A stretch of 64,000 bases of DNA, taken from contig LVWS01000032.1 of the NCBI GenBank assembly GCA_002083365.1, positions 124,001 through 188,000 of the forward strand. The letters are read 5' to 3'. Made by a program: the position numbers and the translations under genes. This DNA is from Nitrospira sp. SG-bin1. Lineage in GTDB: Bacteria; Nitrospirota; Nitrospiria; Nitrospirales; Nitrospiraceae. Positions 12,715-21,958 of the stretch are shown in pieces (within the stretch, counting starts at the first letter, position 1; every line of letters starts with the position of its first letter). Below the pieces are notes generated by a model. The model made no database searches. It was not told the DNA's origin and saw only the letters and a program-made list of their open reading frames with translations.

Positions 12715-14082
12715 GTGGCTCATACACCAACCGCTCGTCAGCTGAAGGATTGGGACCGTCGCTATCTCTGGCATCCGTTTACTCAGATGCAGGAATGGGA
12801 ACAGGAAGAGCCGCTCATCATCGAGCGCGGCAGAGGTGCCTATCTCATCGATACGGAGGGTAAAAAATATCTGGACGGCACCTCGTCCATTTGGGTCAAT
12901 CTCCATGGACATCGCCATCCGATCCTAGACCGTGCTCTGAAGCAACAACTCGACAAAATAGCCCATTCAACTTTCCTCGGCCTCTCCAATCCACCGGCCA
13001 TCGAGCTCGCGCGTGAATTGATCCGGATCGCGCCGAAGGGGCTTACCCGTGTCTTCTATTCGGACAACGGCTCCACGGCGGTGGAGATCGCATTGAAAAT
13101 GGCCGTCCAATACTGGCAACAGCGGCGTCCTGAGGCCGGCCCCAAAAACACGTTCCTCCATCTGAAACTGGCCTATCACGGCGATACGATCGGCGCAGTA
13201 AGCGTCGGCAACATCGAGCTGTTCCACGCCCGATTCAAACCCCTGCTCTTTTCGACTCTGGAGGCGGAACCGCCCCATTGTTACCGTTGCCCGCTGAAGT
13301 TGGCCTATCCCTCCTGTGAAATGGCCTGTATCGACCCGATTGAACAGCTTCTGAAAACTCGTCATCGCGAATTGGCCGGATTCATCATTGAACCCCTCAT
13401 GCAGGCGGCTGCCGGCATGATTCCCCAGCCGACCGGTTACGTAAAGCGAATCCGAGAACTTTGTACACGATATGACGTGCTCTTGATCGCCGACGAAGTC
13501 GCGACGGGATTCGGACGCACTGGTCGGATGTTCGCCTGTGAGCACGAAGGCGTCACGCCGGATTTCATGGCGATCAGCAAAGGATTGACCGGCGGATACA
13601 TGCCGCTTGCTGCAACCTTGACCACGGATGAAGTCTACAAAGCTTTCCTCGGTACCTACGAAGAATTCAAGACGTTCTTCCACGGACACAGCTTTACCGG
13701 CAATCCATTGGGCTGTTCCGTGGCACTCGCAAATCTCCACGTCTTTCGCCGAGAAAAGACTCTTCATAGATTGTCTCTCAAGATCAAGACCCTGACAGAC
13801 TGGTTGAAGCCGTTGGCTGAAATGCCCCATGTCGGCGACATCCGCCAACGTGGGTTCATGGTGGGCATCGAATTGGTGAAGGAGAAGACAACCAAAGAAC
13901 CCTACCCGCTCAGCGTCAAAGCCGGACACCGAGTGGCGGCGCTTGCGCGCACCAAGGGACTCATCGTGCGACCGATCGGCAATGTCCTCGTCCTCATGCC
14001 GCCGCTGTCGACAACCCCCGTGGAAGTGAAAAAAATGGTGGAAATCCTTCAACAATCCGTGGAGACTCTCCACATTGCCTGA
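12715..14082 (+). CDS. bioA: Adenosylmethionine-8-amino-7-oxononanoate aminotransferase
   Basis: This class III aminotransferase of 455 residues makes 7,8-diaminopelargonate from 8-amino-7-oxononanoate using SAM as amino donor, in biotin synthesis. The N-terminus LWHPFTQMQEW is a hallmark of BioA. The PLP lysine is Lys289 in AISKGLTGGYMPL, and ADEVATGFGRTG binds the cofactor ring. Translation starts at a GTG (12715) without a clear ribosome binding site. No other bio gene is nearby, and no BirA-type operator was recognised upstream. The 12596-12714 gap probably contains divergent promoters. Confidence 0.93.
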   Translation: MAHTPTARQLKDWDRRYLWHPFTQMQEWEQEEPLIIERGRGAYLIDTEGKKYLDGTSSIWVNLHGHRHPILDRALKQQLDKIAHSTFLGLSNPPAIELARELIRIAPKGLTRVFYSDNGSTAVEIALKMAVQYWQQRRPEAGPKNTFLHLKLAYHGDTIGAVSVGNIELFHARFKPLLFSTLEAEPPHCYRCPLKLAYPSCEMACIDPIEQLLKTRHRELAGFIIEPLMQAAAGMIPQPTGYVKRIRELCTRYDVLLIADEVATGFGRTGRMFACEHEGVTPDFMAISKGLTGGYMPLAATLTTDEVYKAFLGTYEEFKTFFHGHSFTGNPLGCSVALANLHVFRREKTLHRLSLKIKTLTDWLKPLAEMPHVGDIRQRGFMVGIELVKEKTTKEPYPLSVKAGHRVAALARTKGLIVRPIGNVLVLMPPLSTTPVEVKKMVEILQQSVETLHIA

Positions 14083-14083
14083 G

Positions 14084-14098
14084 CGCCGCACTGCGGCG
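14084..14098 (+). other. Small GC-rich hairpin between bioA and lhgO
   Basis: CGCCGC (14084-14089) and GCGGCG (14093-14098) form a 6-bp stem with a 3-base loop just after the bioA stop codon. No T-run follows, so it is more likely an mRNA-stabilising or weak attenuating hairpin than a full terminator. Confidence 0.3.
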
Positions 14099-14129
14099 TC
14101 TCGAATTCTTAGGGAGATACACCACGCTC

Positions 14130-15329
14130 ATGCAGATCTGTGATTTCCTTGTCATTGGAGGCGGAGTTATCGGCCTCAGCATCGCCCGTGAACTCCGCCG
14201 ACGTCGGACGGACGCCCGGGTGTTGCTGATCGAAAAGGAACCGCTCTGTGGCGCCCATGCCAGCGGACGGAATAGCGGCGTTCTCCATGCGGGTTTTTAT
14301 TACTCTCCCGACAGCCTCAAAGCGAAATTTACCAGGCTCGGAAATGAACGACTCACGGCCTATTGTGAGGAGAAACGAATTCCCCTCAATAAATGCGGGA
14401 AGCTGGTCGTAGCCAAAGACGCGGCGGATTTGCCGTCGCTCGATGAATTATTTCGTCGGGGGCAACTCAACGGCATTGAGCTCCAACCTCTTACGGATGT
14501 AGAAGCCAAGTCCATAGAACCACGCGTGAAAACCTATCAACGGGCGCTCTTTTCCCCGCGTACCTCCACGGTGAACCCGCTTCACGTCGTCAACGCCATG
14601 CAACAAGACGCTCTCCTTGAGGGTATACAGATTCAATGCGGCACGGCCTATCGGGGGCGAGACCACGGGAACGTTCTGACGAACCGAGGCGGCATTACAG
14701 CCGGATACGTCGTCAACGCCGCCGGGCTCTATGCCGACAAGATTGCATTGGACTACGGCTTTTCGGAAAAGTACCGCATCCTGCCGTTTAAGGGCCTCTA
14801 CCTCTATTCCGACGAACCATCCGGCGCGATCCGTACCAATATCTACCCTGTTCCGGATCTCAGGAACCCGTTCCTGGGTGTGCACTTTACGATCACGGCC
14901 GATGGAAAAGCGAAAATCGGTCCAACCGCCATTCCGGCTTTGTGGCGTGAGAATTATGACGGGCTCGGCAACTTCAACTTTGGTGAACTTGTCGAAGTCG
15001 CGAGCCGAGGACTCGGATTGCTCACCGGGGCGGGATTCGATTTTCGACGCTTGGCGGTGGAGGAGGTTGCAAAATACTCTCGGAGCAAAATGGTGGCGCT
15101 GGCCTCGATCCTCGCCGAAGGCGTGGTCGAGCGCAACTATCAAAAATGGGGGCGTCCCGGAATCAGGGCCCAACTGCTCGACATCAGGAAAAGAAAACTC
15201 GAAATGGATTTCGTCCTGGAGGGAGACAACCGGTCCATGCACGTGCTCAATGCCGTTTCTCCGGCCTTTACCTGCTCACTCCCGTTTGCAAGCTATGTCT
15301 GCGATCACATCGACAAAGCGATCGCCTGA
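14130..15329 (+). CDS. lhgO: L-2-hydroxyglutarate oxidase/dehydrogenase (FAD-dependent)
   Basis: A 399-residue DAO-superfamily flavoprotein. The N-terminal DFLVIGGGVIGLSIAREL is the FAD-binding Rossmann motif. HASGRNSGVLHAGFYY is characteristic of LhgO, which oxidises L-2-hydroxyglutarate to 2-oxoglutarate and passes electrons to the membrane quinone pool. The C-terminal NAVSPAFTCSLPFA also fits. A GGGAG Shine-Dalgarno lies about 12 bases before the ATG. It follows bioA by 47 bases and may be cotranscribed, but the functions are unrelated. Confidence 0.88.
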   Translation: MQICDFLVIGGGVIGLSIARELRRRRTDARVLLIEKEPLCGAHASGRNSGVLHAGFYYSPDSLKAKFTRLGNERLTAYCEEKRIPLNKCGKLVVAKDAADLPSLDELFRRGQLNGIELQPLTDVEAKSIEPRVKTYQRALFSPRTSTVNPLHVVNAMQQDALLEGIQIQCGTAYRGRDHGNVLTNRGGITAGYVVNAAGLYADKIALDYGFSEKYRILPFKGLYLYSDEPSGAIRTNIYPVPDLRNPFLGVHFTITADGKAKIGPTAIPALWRENYDGLGNFNFGELVEVASRGLGLLTGAGFDFRRLAVEEVAKYSRSKMVALASILAEGVVERNYQKWGRPGIRAQLLDIRKRKLEMDFVLEGDNRSMHVLNAVSPAFTCSLPFASYVCDHIDKAIA

Positions 15330-15415
15330 GAGTTTACAAGACGCTCCCACCGTCGTTCTCGCGTCGTTCAAATCTCCGCCCACCCAAAGAACGATCCTGG
15401 CCGCACTACCAGTCT

Positions 15416-16213
15416 TCAACAGAGACGCACCTCTTCACCAATGCCGACCTGCAGGCGTTGGGCTGCGCTTTCTTCCTGGAGAAAGATTTCCAAGGCCCCG
15501 CTGCTGTTGATGAGTGCGGATGGAGTCTGACGACTCCCTTGGCTATAACTGCCGACCAAATCGTTCATGACGTATGTCCCGATCTGGACTTCGACGGTTT
15601 GCCCCCTTGCCGCTCGGAATTCCCGAACCTGCTGCGCCGTGATGTTGGAAATCAGATTCCCGAACCGATCGACGGACACGATCTTCCCGATCAGCAAGTC
15701 CTCATGCCATACAGGGATCGCCACGGAGCGGCGGATCGGATCATGGACCGCGGGCCCGAAAAATGACGGCGGGACTCCTTTACTCAACCACGCGGCAGCC
15801 GGTGCGAATACATCTCGACCGTCGAAGGTCGATCCGACTGTTTCCAAACGGTACTGCGGACTGTTGATCTGCCACACCTTGGCCCCGACCTCCTGCTCGA
15901 GAAGCTCGGTGAACAACCCATTGTCCGGGCCGATAAAAAAGGCGTCCGCCGCGGAAATAAGCAACGCCCTGCGCTCCGTCCCGACTCCGGGATCGACCAC
16001 GGCAACATGGATTGTTCCTTTCGGAAAATAGCGATAGCAGGACTTCAGGAAGTATCCGGCTTCTTGGATCTGGTGAGAGGTGATCTGGTGCGAGAGATCG
16101 ACGATGGCGGCGGACGAATTGATCGACAGAATCACCCCCTTCATGCTCGCCACAAAACAATCACGCTCACCGAAATCCGTCAGCAGCGTGATGAGTGGGC
16201 GTGCATCCCGCAC
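15416..16213 (-). CDS. SAM hydroxide adenosyltransferase family (DUF62) protein
   Basis: 265 residues from the GTG at 16213. It belongs to the family of SAM hydrolases related to fluorinase and chlorinase, which convert SAM and water to adenosine and methionine. LLTDFG near the N-terminus, VVDPGVGTERR (Asp74 and Arg81) and FIGPDNGLF are diagnostic. The third member of the usual Asp-Arg-His triad is normally the His of FHGRD; here the motif reads FDGRD (Asp131). The GTG lies 1 base after the greA stop codon with GAGGA upstream, so translation is probably coupled. It is the last gene of the pyrimidine operon. Confidence 0.85.
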   Translation of the reverse strand: MRDARPLITLLTDFGERDCFVASMKGVILSINSSAAIVDLSHQITSHQIQEAGYFLKSCYRYFPKGTIHVAVVDPGVGTERRALLISAADAFFIGPDNGLFTELLEQEVGAKVWQINSPQYRLETVGSTFDGRDVFAPAAAWLSKGVPPSFFGPAVHDPIRRSVAIPVWHEDLLIGKIVSVDRFGNLISNITAQQVREFRAARGQTVEVQIGTYVMNDLVGSYSQGSRQTPSALINSSGALEIFLQEESAAQRLQVGIGEEVRLC

Positions 16214-16214
16214 G

Positions 16215-16691
16215 TCAGCATTCCTCGAAGGTGATCTCCACGACTTCGTATTCAACCGTCTTGACAGGAGTCTGCACTTCCACAAAATCCCCGACCCGTT
16301 TCCCGATGAGCGCGCGACCGACGGGGGACTGGACGGAAATCTTGTTGAATTTCATGTCGGCCTCGTCCTGCCCGACCAAGGTGTATCGCTTCTTGGCTTG
16401 AGATTCCTGCTCGATGATCAATACGGTGGCGCCAAAGACGACTGTCTCGCTGTTACGTCCCGCAATTTCCACCACGCGAGCATCGGCAAGCTTGGTCTCC
16501 AGTTCGGAGATCCGCGACTCGATGAACCCTTGACGCTCCTTGGCGGCGTCGTATTCGGCGTTTTCACTCAGATCGCCATGCGCTCGGGCTTCCGCGATCG
16601 CTTCGATCACTTTCGGCCGCTCAACTTTGCGCAAACGATCCAATTCGGCCTTTAACGCATCATAGCCTTTCTTGGTGATTGGCGTCGGCAT
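16215..16691 (-). CDS. greA: Transcription elongation factor GreA
   Basis: A GreA/GreB protein of 158 residues, the usual length. The N-terminal coiled coil (about 1-75) contains the ARAHGDLSENAEYDAAKE tip whose acidic residues enter the RNA polymerase secondary channel and stimulate transcript cleavage. The C-terminal FKBP-like domain ends with SP.GRALIGK..GD.VEV. It rescues backtracked polymerase. It lies 21 bases after carB and directly before the DUF62 gene, so it is probably transcribed with the pyrimidine genes. Confidence 0.97.
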   Translation of the reverse strand: MPTPITKKGYDALKAELDRLRKVERPKVIEAIAEARAHGDLSENAEYDAAKERQGFIESRISELETKLADARVVEIAGRNSETVVFGATVLIIEQESQAKKRYTLVGQDEADMKFNKISVQSPVGRALIGKRVGDFVEVQTPVKTVEYEVVEITFEEC

Positions 16692-16712
16692 GCTCCAGTC
16701 GCTCCTGAACGA

Positions 16713-19700
16713 TTAAGCCTGATGATACTCTTGTAATGTTCGAATCGTGAGATCCTTTTTTGCAATCGCTTCGATGCCCATGACCGCCGCATGGGCTCCT
16801 CGCATGGTCGTAAAATACGGCACGCCGCGGTGGAGCGCCTCCCGTCTGATGGACAACGAATCGACATGAGCCGAAGCGGTCCGAACCGTGTTCACGACGA
16901 ACGCGACGGAGCCGTTCTTGATATGATCAACGATATGCGGTCTGCCTTCCGTCACCTTGTTGACGACCTCGACCGGAAGGCCGTGTTCGCGCAGATACTC
17001 CGCCGTCCCGCTCGTTCCCTGAAGACGCATTCCGAGTTTGTTCAGGAGTCGCCCCACCTCAAGGGCGGCAGGGCGATCGGATTCTTTCACACTGATGAAG
17101 GCGGTTCCGGACGTCGGCAGCACCGCCCCCGCTCCGGCTTGAGATTTCGCAAAGGCCCATCCGAAATCGGCGTCGATGCCCATCACCTCTCCGGTCGATT
17201 TCATCTCCGGTCCCAACAGCACATCCACGCCGGGGAATTTGTTGAACGGAAAGACCGCTTCTTTGACCGAGAAATGCCCCGGCAGCGGAGCACCCGTAAA
17301 GCCAAGCTCCGCGAGGGTTTTCCCCATCATCACTTTCATCGCCAACTTGGCGAGCGGAACGCCGATCGCCTTACTGACGAACGGCACCGTTCGAGACCCG
17401 CGGGGGTTCACTTCCAACACGTAGATGGTTTGGCCTTTCACGGCAAACTGGGCGTTCATCAGTCCGACGACGCCGAGCTCCAGCGCCAACAAGCGCATTT
17501 GCCGCTCGATGTCGCGCACAATGGCCTTGTCCAACGTATACGGAGGCAACGAGCAGGCGGAATCGCCGGAATGAACTCCGGCTTCTTCGATATGCTCCAT
17601 GATTCCCGCCACCACCACGGTTTGTCCGTCCGCAATGGCATCGGCATCGACTTCGATGGCGTCGGCGAGGTATTTGTCGATCAACACCGGATGATTGGGC
17701 GACGCTTTGACCGCCGAGTGCATGTATTCCAGCAAGCCGGCCTCGTCATACACGATCTGCATCGAGCGCCCTCCCAACACATAGGAGGGACGAACCATGA
17801 CCGGATAGCTGATTTGCCCGGCGATCTTCACCGCTTCCTCAACGGATCGGGCAGTTCCACTGTCCGCCTGCCTTAGACCCAGACGATTGAGGAGATCCCG
17901 AAATCGTTCCCGGTCTTCCGCCAGATCGATGGCATCAGGACTGGTGCCCAAAATTTTCACACCGGCCTTCGCGAGCGGCAGCGCCAATTTCAAGGGCGTC
18001 TGCCCGCCGAACTGCAAGACCACTCCGACCGGCTGCTCTCGATGGACGATATTGAGGACGTCTTCATGCGTCAGCGGCTCGAAATACAGCCGATCCGACG
18101 TGTCGTAATCCGTACTCACGGTCTCCGGGTTGCAGTTCACCATGATCGTGTCGACCGCTTCTTCTCGAAGCGCCATCGCCGCATGGACGCAACAGTAGTC
18201 GAACTCGATGCCTTGGCCGATCCGATTCGGGCCGCCACCGAGAATCACGACCTTTTGCCGGTCCGACGGCTGCGCCTCGCATTCACGGCCGTACGTCGAG
18301 TAGAGATAGGGCGTCTTCGCCTCGAATTCCGCCGCACAGGTGTCCACCCGTTTGTAGGTGACCCCTCGCACTCCCGGTTGTGTCCGCGCCCTCCGGACCG
18401 CTGCCACCTCGCATCCCAGCAATTGCGCGATCCGATCATCAGAGAATCCGAGCTCTTTCGCCTCCCACAACAACTCGCCGGCCAAGACGGATTCCGGGTC
18501 CGCGGCACGGCCGACCAGTTTTCGTTCAAAATCCACCAACTGTCTGACTTGATCCAAAAACCAAGGATCTATTTTGGTCGTGGCAAACAGTTCTTCGTCC
18601 GTGAATCCCACGCGCATGGCATCGGCGACGTACCATAGTCGTTCCGGCAACGGTGTCCGCAGCGCTCGGCTCAGCTTCTCGATCGCTTCCGGCCGGTTCA
18701 ACCCGGCCGGAACTCCTCGATCCAGTCCGAACCGGGACGCCAACCCGTTCAAGTCCAATTCAAGCGAGCGAATGGCCTTTTGCAAAGACTCCTTGAAGGT
18801 GCGGCCGATGGCCATCACTTCTCCGACCGACTTCATCTGCGTGGTCAAGGTCGGATCGGCCCCCTTGAACTTCTGAAAGGCGAATCTCGGGATCTTGACC
18901 ACCACATAGTCGATCGTCGGTTCGAATGACGCCTTCGTGACACCGGTGATGTCATTGGTAATTTCATCCAATGTGTATCCGACGGCCAGTTTGGCGGCAA
19001 TCTTGGCGATTGGAAACCCGGTCGCCTTCGACGCCAACGCGGAGCTCCGTGACACCCGAGGATTCATCTCGATGACGACCATCTCTCCGTCGGTCGGGTT
19101 GACACCGAACTGGATATTGGACCCTCCCGTATCGACCCCGATCTCTCTGATGATACGAAGAGCCGCATCCCGCATCCGTTGATATTCTTTGTCCGTCAAC
19201 GTCATGGCCGGGGCGACCGTAATGCTGTCTCCCGTGTGCACACCCATCGGATCGAAGTTCTCAATCGGGCACACGATGACGACGTTGTCCTTCAAGTCGC
19301 GCATGACCTCCAGTTCGTACTCTTTCCATCCGATGACCGATTCTTCGATCAGCGCCTGACTGACCGGACTCATGACCAGCGCCCAATCGATCAATCTCTC
19401 GAATTCCTCCCGATTATAGGCGATGTTTCCGCCGGTTCCTCCCATGGTGAAGGACGGCCGAATAATGGCGGGGAACCCGACGGTATCGAGAATGGTCAAG
19501 GCTTCCTGTCGCGCGCGCGCCGTGCCGCTCTTCGGCACCCGCAAGCCGATTCTATGCATCGCCTGCTTGAACGCTTCCCGGTCCTCCGCTTTGTGAATGG
19601 CTTCGGCCGAAGCGCCGATGAGAGCGACCCCGTACTTTTCGAGGACTCCTCGTTTTACCAACCCCATGGTGGTGTTGAGGGCCGTTTGTCCGCCCATGGT

Positions 19701-19964
19701 CGGCAGCAAGGCATCCGGACGTTCGCGATCGATCACCTTCTCAACCACGTCCAAGGTAATCGGTTCGACATACGTCCGATCGGCCATCTCCGGGTCCGTC
19801 ATGATCGTCGCCGGATTGCTGTTGATCAGGATGACTTTATACCCTTCCGCTTTCAGCGCTTTGCAGGCCTGCGTGCCGGAATAATCGAATTCACAGGCTT
19901 GCCCGATGACAATCGGGCCGGAGCCGATCATGAGGATTGATTGAATGTCCGTGCGTTTTGGCAT
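16713..19964 (-). CDS. carB: Carbamoyl phosphate synthase large subunit
   Basis: 1083 residues, the full length for CarB. It has two homologous ATP-grasp halves (about 1-550 and 551-940) and a C-terminal MGS-like allosteric domain. MIGSGPIVIGQACEFDYSGTQA at the N-terminus and GGGPNRIGQGIEFDYCCVH in the middle are the diagnostic repeats. It forms carbamoyl phosphate from bicarbonate, ATP and ammonia delivered by CarA, feeding pyrimidines and arginine. It lies in the pyr operon but is separated from carA by sppA and an M48 protease gene. No damage is visible. Confidence 0.98.
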   Translation of the reverse strand: MPKRTDIQSILMIGSGPIVIGQACEFDYSGTQACKALKAEGYKVILINSNPATIMTDPEMADRTYVEPITLDVVEKVIDRERPDALLPTMGGQTALNTTMGLVKRGVLEKYGVALIGASAEAIHKAEDREAFKQAMHRIGLRVPKSGTARARQEALTILDTVGFPAIIRPSFTMGGTGGNIAYNREEFERLIDWALVMSPVSQALIEESVIGWKEYELEVMRDLKDNVVIVCPIENFDPMGVHTGDSITVAPAMTLTDKEYQRMRDAALRIIREIGVDTGGSNIQFGVNPTDGEMVVIEMNPRVSRSSALASKATGFPIAKIAAKLAVGYTLDEITNDITGVTKASFEPTIDYVVVKIPRFAFQKFKGADPTLTTQMKSVGEVMAIGRTFKESLQKAIRSLELDLNGLASRFGLDRGVPAGLNRPEAIEKLSRALRTPLPERLWYVADAMRVGFTDEELFATTKIDPWFLDQVRQLVDFERKLVGRAADPESVLAGELLWEAKELGFSDDRIAQLLGCEVAAVRRARTQPGVRGVTYKRVDTCAAEFEAKTPYLYSTYGRECEAQPSDRQKVVILGGGPNRIGQGIEFDYCCVHAAMALREEAVDTIMVNCNPETVSTDYDTSDRLYFEPLTHEDVLNIVHREQPVGVVLQFGGQTPLKLALPLAKAGVKILGTSPDAIDLAEDRERFRDLLNRLGLRQADSGTARSVEEAVKIAGQISYPVMVRPSYVLGGRSMQIVYDEAGLLEYMHSAVKASPNHPVLIDKYLADAIEVDADAIADGQTVVVAGIMEHIEEAGVHSGDSACSLPPYTLDKAIVRDIERQMRLLALELGVVGLMNAQFAVKGQTIYVLEVNPRGSRTVPFVSKAIGVPLAKLAMKVMMGKTLAELGFTGAPLPGHFSVKEAVFPFNKFPGVDVLLGPEMKSTGEVMGIDADFGWAFAKSQAGAGAVLPTSGTAFISVKESDRPAALEVGRLLNKLGMRLQGTSGTAEYLREHGLPVEVVNKVTEGRPHIVDHIKNGSVAFVVNTVRTASAHVDSLSIRREALHRGVPYFTTMRGAHAAVMGIEAIAKKDLTIRTLQEYHQA

Positions 19965-19981
19965 AGTGTTATGCTGAAGGT

Positions 19982-20935
19982 TCAGCTGGATGGAAGTGTG
20001 GGACCGATCGGTGGATGATAAGGAGCCGGCATTGGCTGATCATCCTCCTGCACGGCATGGTAGTACTTCATGGCCTCCGGCAGCCAAGCTTCAATTTGAT
20101 TAATCCGGGACACGTCGGAAGGGTGGGTCGACAAAAACTCCGGAATAGTCTGTTTCGACCGGAAACAAACCTTGTCGATCATCTGTCTGGGACACCCGCT
20201 CATCCGCTCCCAAAAAGGCACGGCCTCTCGAGGATCATAGCCGGCCTGCGCCATCAATTTAAGTCCGATATAGTCGGCCTCGGATTCCTGCTTTCTCCCG
20301 AACGGCAGCGAGACTCCGACTCCGTAGGCGCTCATCGCCGCCATCGCGGCATCCGGGCGGCCCACGGCAGCCCCCGCGGCCAGCGCACCGACTTGACCGA
20401 TCATTTCAAGAATGCTGCGGCTGTACCGCTCCGCCCCATGGCGTTGAAGCGCATGCGCCACCTCATGCCCGATCACGGTCGCCAAACCGTCTTCGTTCTG
20501 GGTCACTTTCAATATTCCCGTAAAGACGGCCACTTTGCCGCCGGGAAGCGCGAAGGCGTTGATCGTGCGGTCATCCCTGATAATGGCGAACTCCCACTCA
20601 TACTCCGGCTTGTTGGCCACCGCCGCGATTCGCTTCCCGACCCGGTTGACCATTTCATTGAGCTCGGGATCGTCGCTGACCGGAGCCTTGCGCAACAATT
20701 CGCGATAGGCGCCGATGCCCATCGCGATTTCTTTCTCTTCAGAGATGTAGATGAATTGATCTCGCGCGGTTCCCGGCGCACGAACACATCCCTCCAGAGT
20801 CGCCATCATTCCGCCTGCCGTTCCAAGACCGAGCAGGCAGGTCAATCCCAGCATCCCTCGGACTCCGTGCACAAGCACGGCGCGACGCTCGACGGGTTTT
20901 GAAAACAGTAGATTGGGCTTCAGATCTACGGGCAT
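19982..20935 (-). CDS. M48-family zinc metalloprotease (exported)
   Basis: 317 residues from the ATG at 20935; a longer start at 20956 is possible. A hydrophobic segment at about 24-45 ends near LEGC, suggesting export and possibly lipidation, although Glu at position -2 is unusual for a lipobox. VIGHEVAHALQRH gives the HExxH zinc site at 157-161, and ESEADYIGLKLMAQAGYDP supplies the third ligand, as in the Oma1/BepA group of M48 proteases that act in outer-membrane quality control. It lies between sppA and carB in the same direction with short gaps. Confidence 0.9.
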   Translation of the reverse strand: MPVDLKPNLLFSKPVERRAVLVHGVRGMLGLTCLLGLGTAGGMMATLEGCVRAPGTARDQFIYISEEKEIAMGIGAYRELLRKAPVSDDPELNEMVNRVGKRIAAVANKPEYEWEFAIIRDDRTINAFALPGGKVAVFTGILKVTQNEDGLATVIGHEVAHALQRHGAERYSRSILEMIGQVGALAAGAAVGRPDAAMAAMSAYGVGVSLPFGRKQESEADYIGLKLMAQAGYDPREAVPFWERMSGCPRQMIDKVCFRSKQTIPEFLSTHPSDVSRINQIEAWLPEAMKYYHAVQEDDQPMPAPYHPPIGPTLPSS

Positions 20936-21007
20936 CGTCTCGAATCTCAACACCATAGCCGATCATGAATATCTTACCAGTCATGATGCGATCGGCGCCT
21001 ATCCAAC

Positions 21008-21958
21008 CTATGGCATCCACAAATACATGAACTGGGGTGCCCCCCCCCGAACCAGTGTCATAAGGTCGAGATCGGCAAGACCGGCCAGTCCATTCGGTGC
21101 CAAAAACTTCGAATACACATTGTTGGAGTATTCACCTGGACGTTGGTACGTCACGACTCGGGCTTCCGTCAGGCCGGCCTGCTTCTTGGCCAATTCGACC
21201 GCGTCTTCAAGATAACCGATCTCATCCACCAAACCGGCCGCTTTGGCCTGTTCACCCGTATAGATTCGTCCATCGGCCAACCGTTTAATCTGCTCCATCT
21301 GCAGATTGGAACGGCCTTCTTGCACGATATGCAAGAAGCGCTGATAGAACGAATCAATCAGTCCTTGAAAGATGGCCCGCTCTTCGGTGGTCATGGTCCG
21401 AAACGGCGAACCCATATCTTTGCGCGGTCCCGACGTCACTGCCGTGGCCTCGACTCCAATTTTCTCCAACAACCCTTTGGCATTGACCGTGAGCATGATC
21501 ACCCCGATGCTTCCGGTGACGGACGACGGGTGCGCCACGACCGTATCTGCGGCGGCGGCAATATAGTATCCCCCTGATGTGCCCAAATCCATGATGGAGG
21601 CAATGATGGGAATCTTGCGACGGGCTTTGAACGTTTTCAGTTCGTGATAAATGATGTCCGACGCCGTAACGGTTCCCCCCGGTGTATTGATGCGAAGCAC
21701 GACCGCTTTGATGTTCTCATCCTTCGTGGCCCTGGTCAGCTGTTCTTTCACACTGGCAATCATGCTCGGCGTAGGTCGGAATCCCTCTTTTTCCTGAGAA
21801 CTGATCATCCCGGAAATTTCGATTAAGAGGACTTTCGCTTTACCGGTCCCGTCGACCTGAGCCTCTTGTAAAGGCCCCGGGCTTGGAAACAGCGGGAAAT
21901 TGAACGTACAGCCGGACAGTGCTAGTCCAATCACGCCCATGAGGAAGCGATTACGCAT
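21008..21958 (-). CDS. sppA: Signal peptide peptidase SppA, lipoprotein form
   Basis: 316 residues. The ATG at 21958 overlaps the carA stop codon by 8 bases and gives a lipoprotein signal ending in ALSGC (Cys17), so this start is preferred to the longer frame. The S49 domain contains INTPGGTVTASDIIYHEL and MDLGTSGGYYIAAAAD, where the GTSGGYY serine is the expected nucleophile, and SVTGSIGVI. SppA degrades cleaved signal peptides in the membrane. Its place inside the pyrimidine operon is unusual. Confidence 0.92.
   Translation of the reverse strand: MRNRFLMGVIGLALSGCTFNFPLFPSPGPLQEAQVDGTGKAKVLLIEISGMISSQEKEGFRPTPSMIASVKEQLTRATKDENIKAVVLRINTPGGTVTASDIIYHELKTFKARRKIPIIASIMDLGTSGGYYIAAAADTVVAHPSSVTGSIGVIMLTVNAKGLLEKIGVEATAVTSGPRKDMGSPFRTMTTEERAIFQGLIDSFYQRFLHIVQEGRSNLQMEQIKRLADGRIYTGEQAKAAGLVDEIGYLEDAVELAKKQAGLTEARVVTYQRPGEYSNNVYSKFLAPNGLAGLADLDLMTLVRGGAPQFMYLWMP

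Noticed and set aside
14731..15510. Open frame of 259 residues overlapping lhgO
   Set aside because: It is a shadow frame of the conserved LhgO gene, with arginine- and serine-rich composition and no motif.
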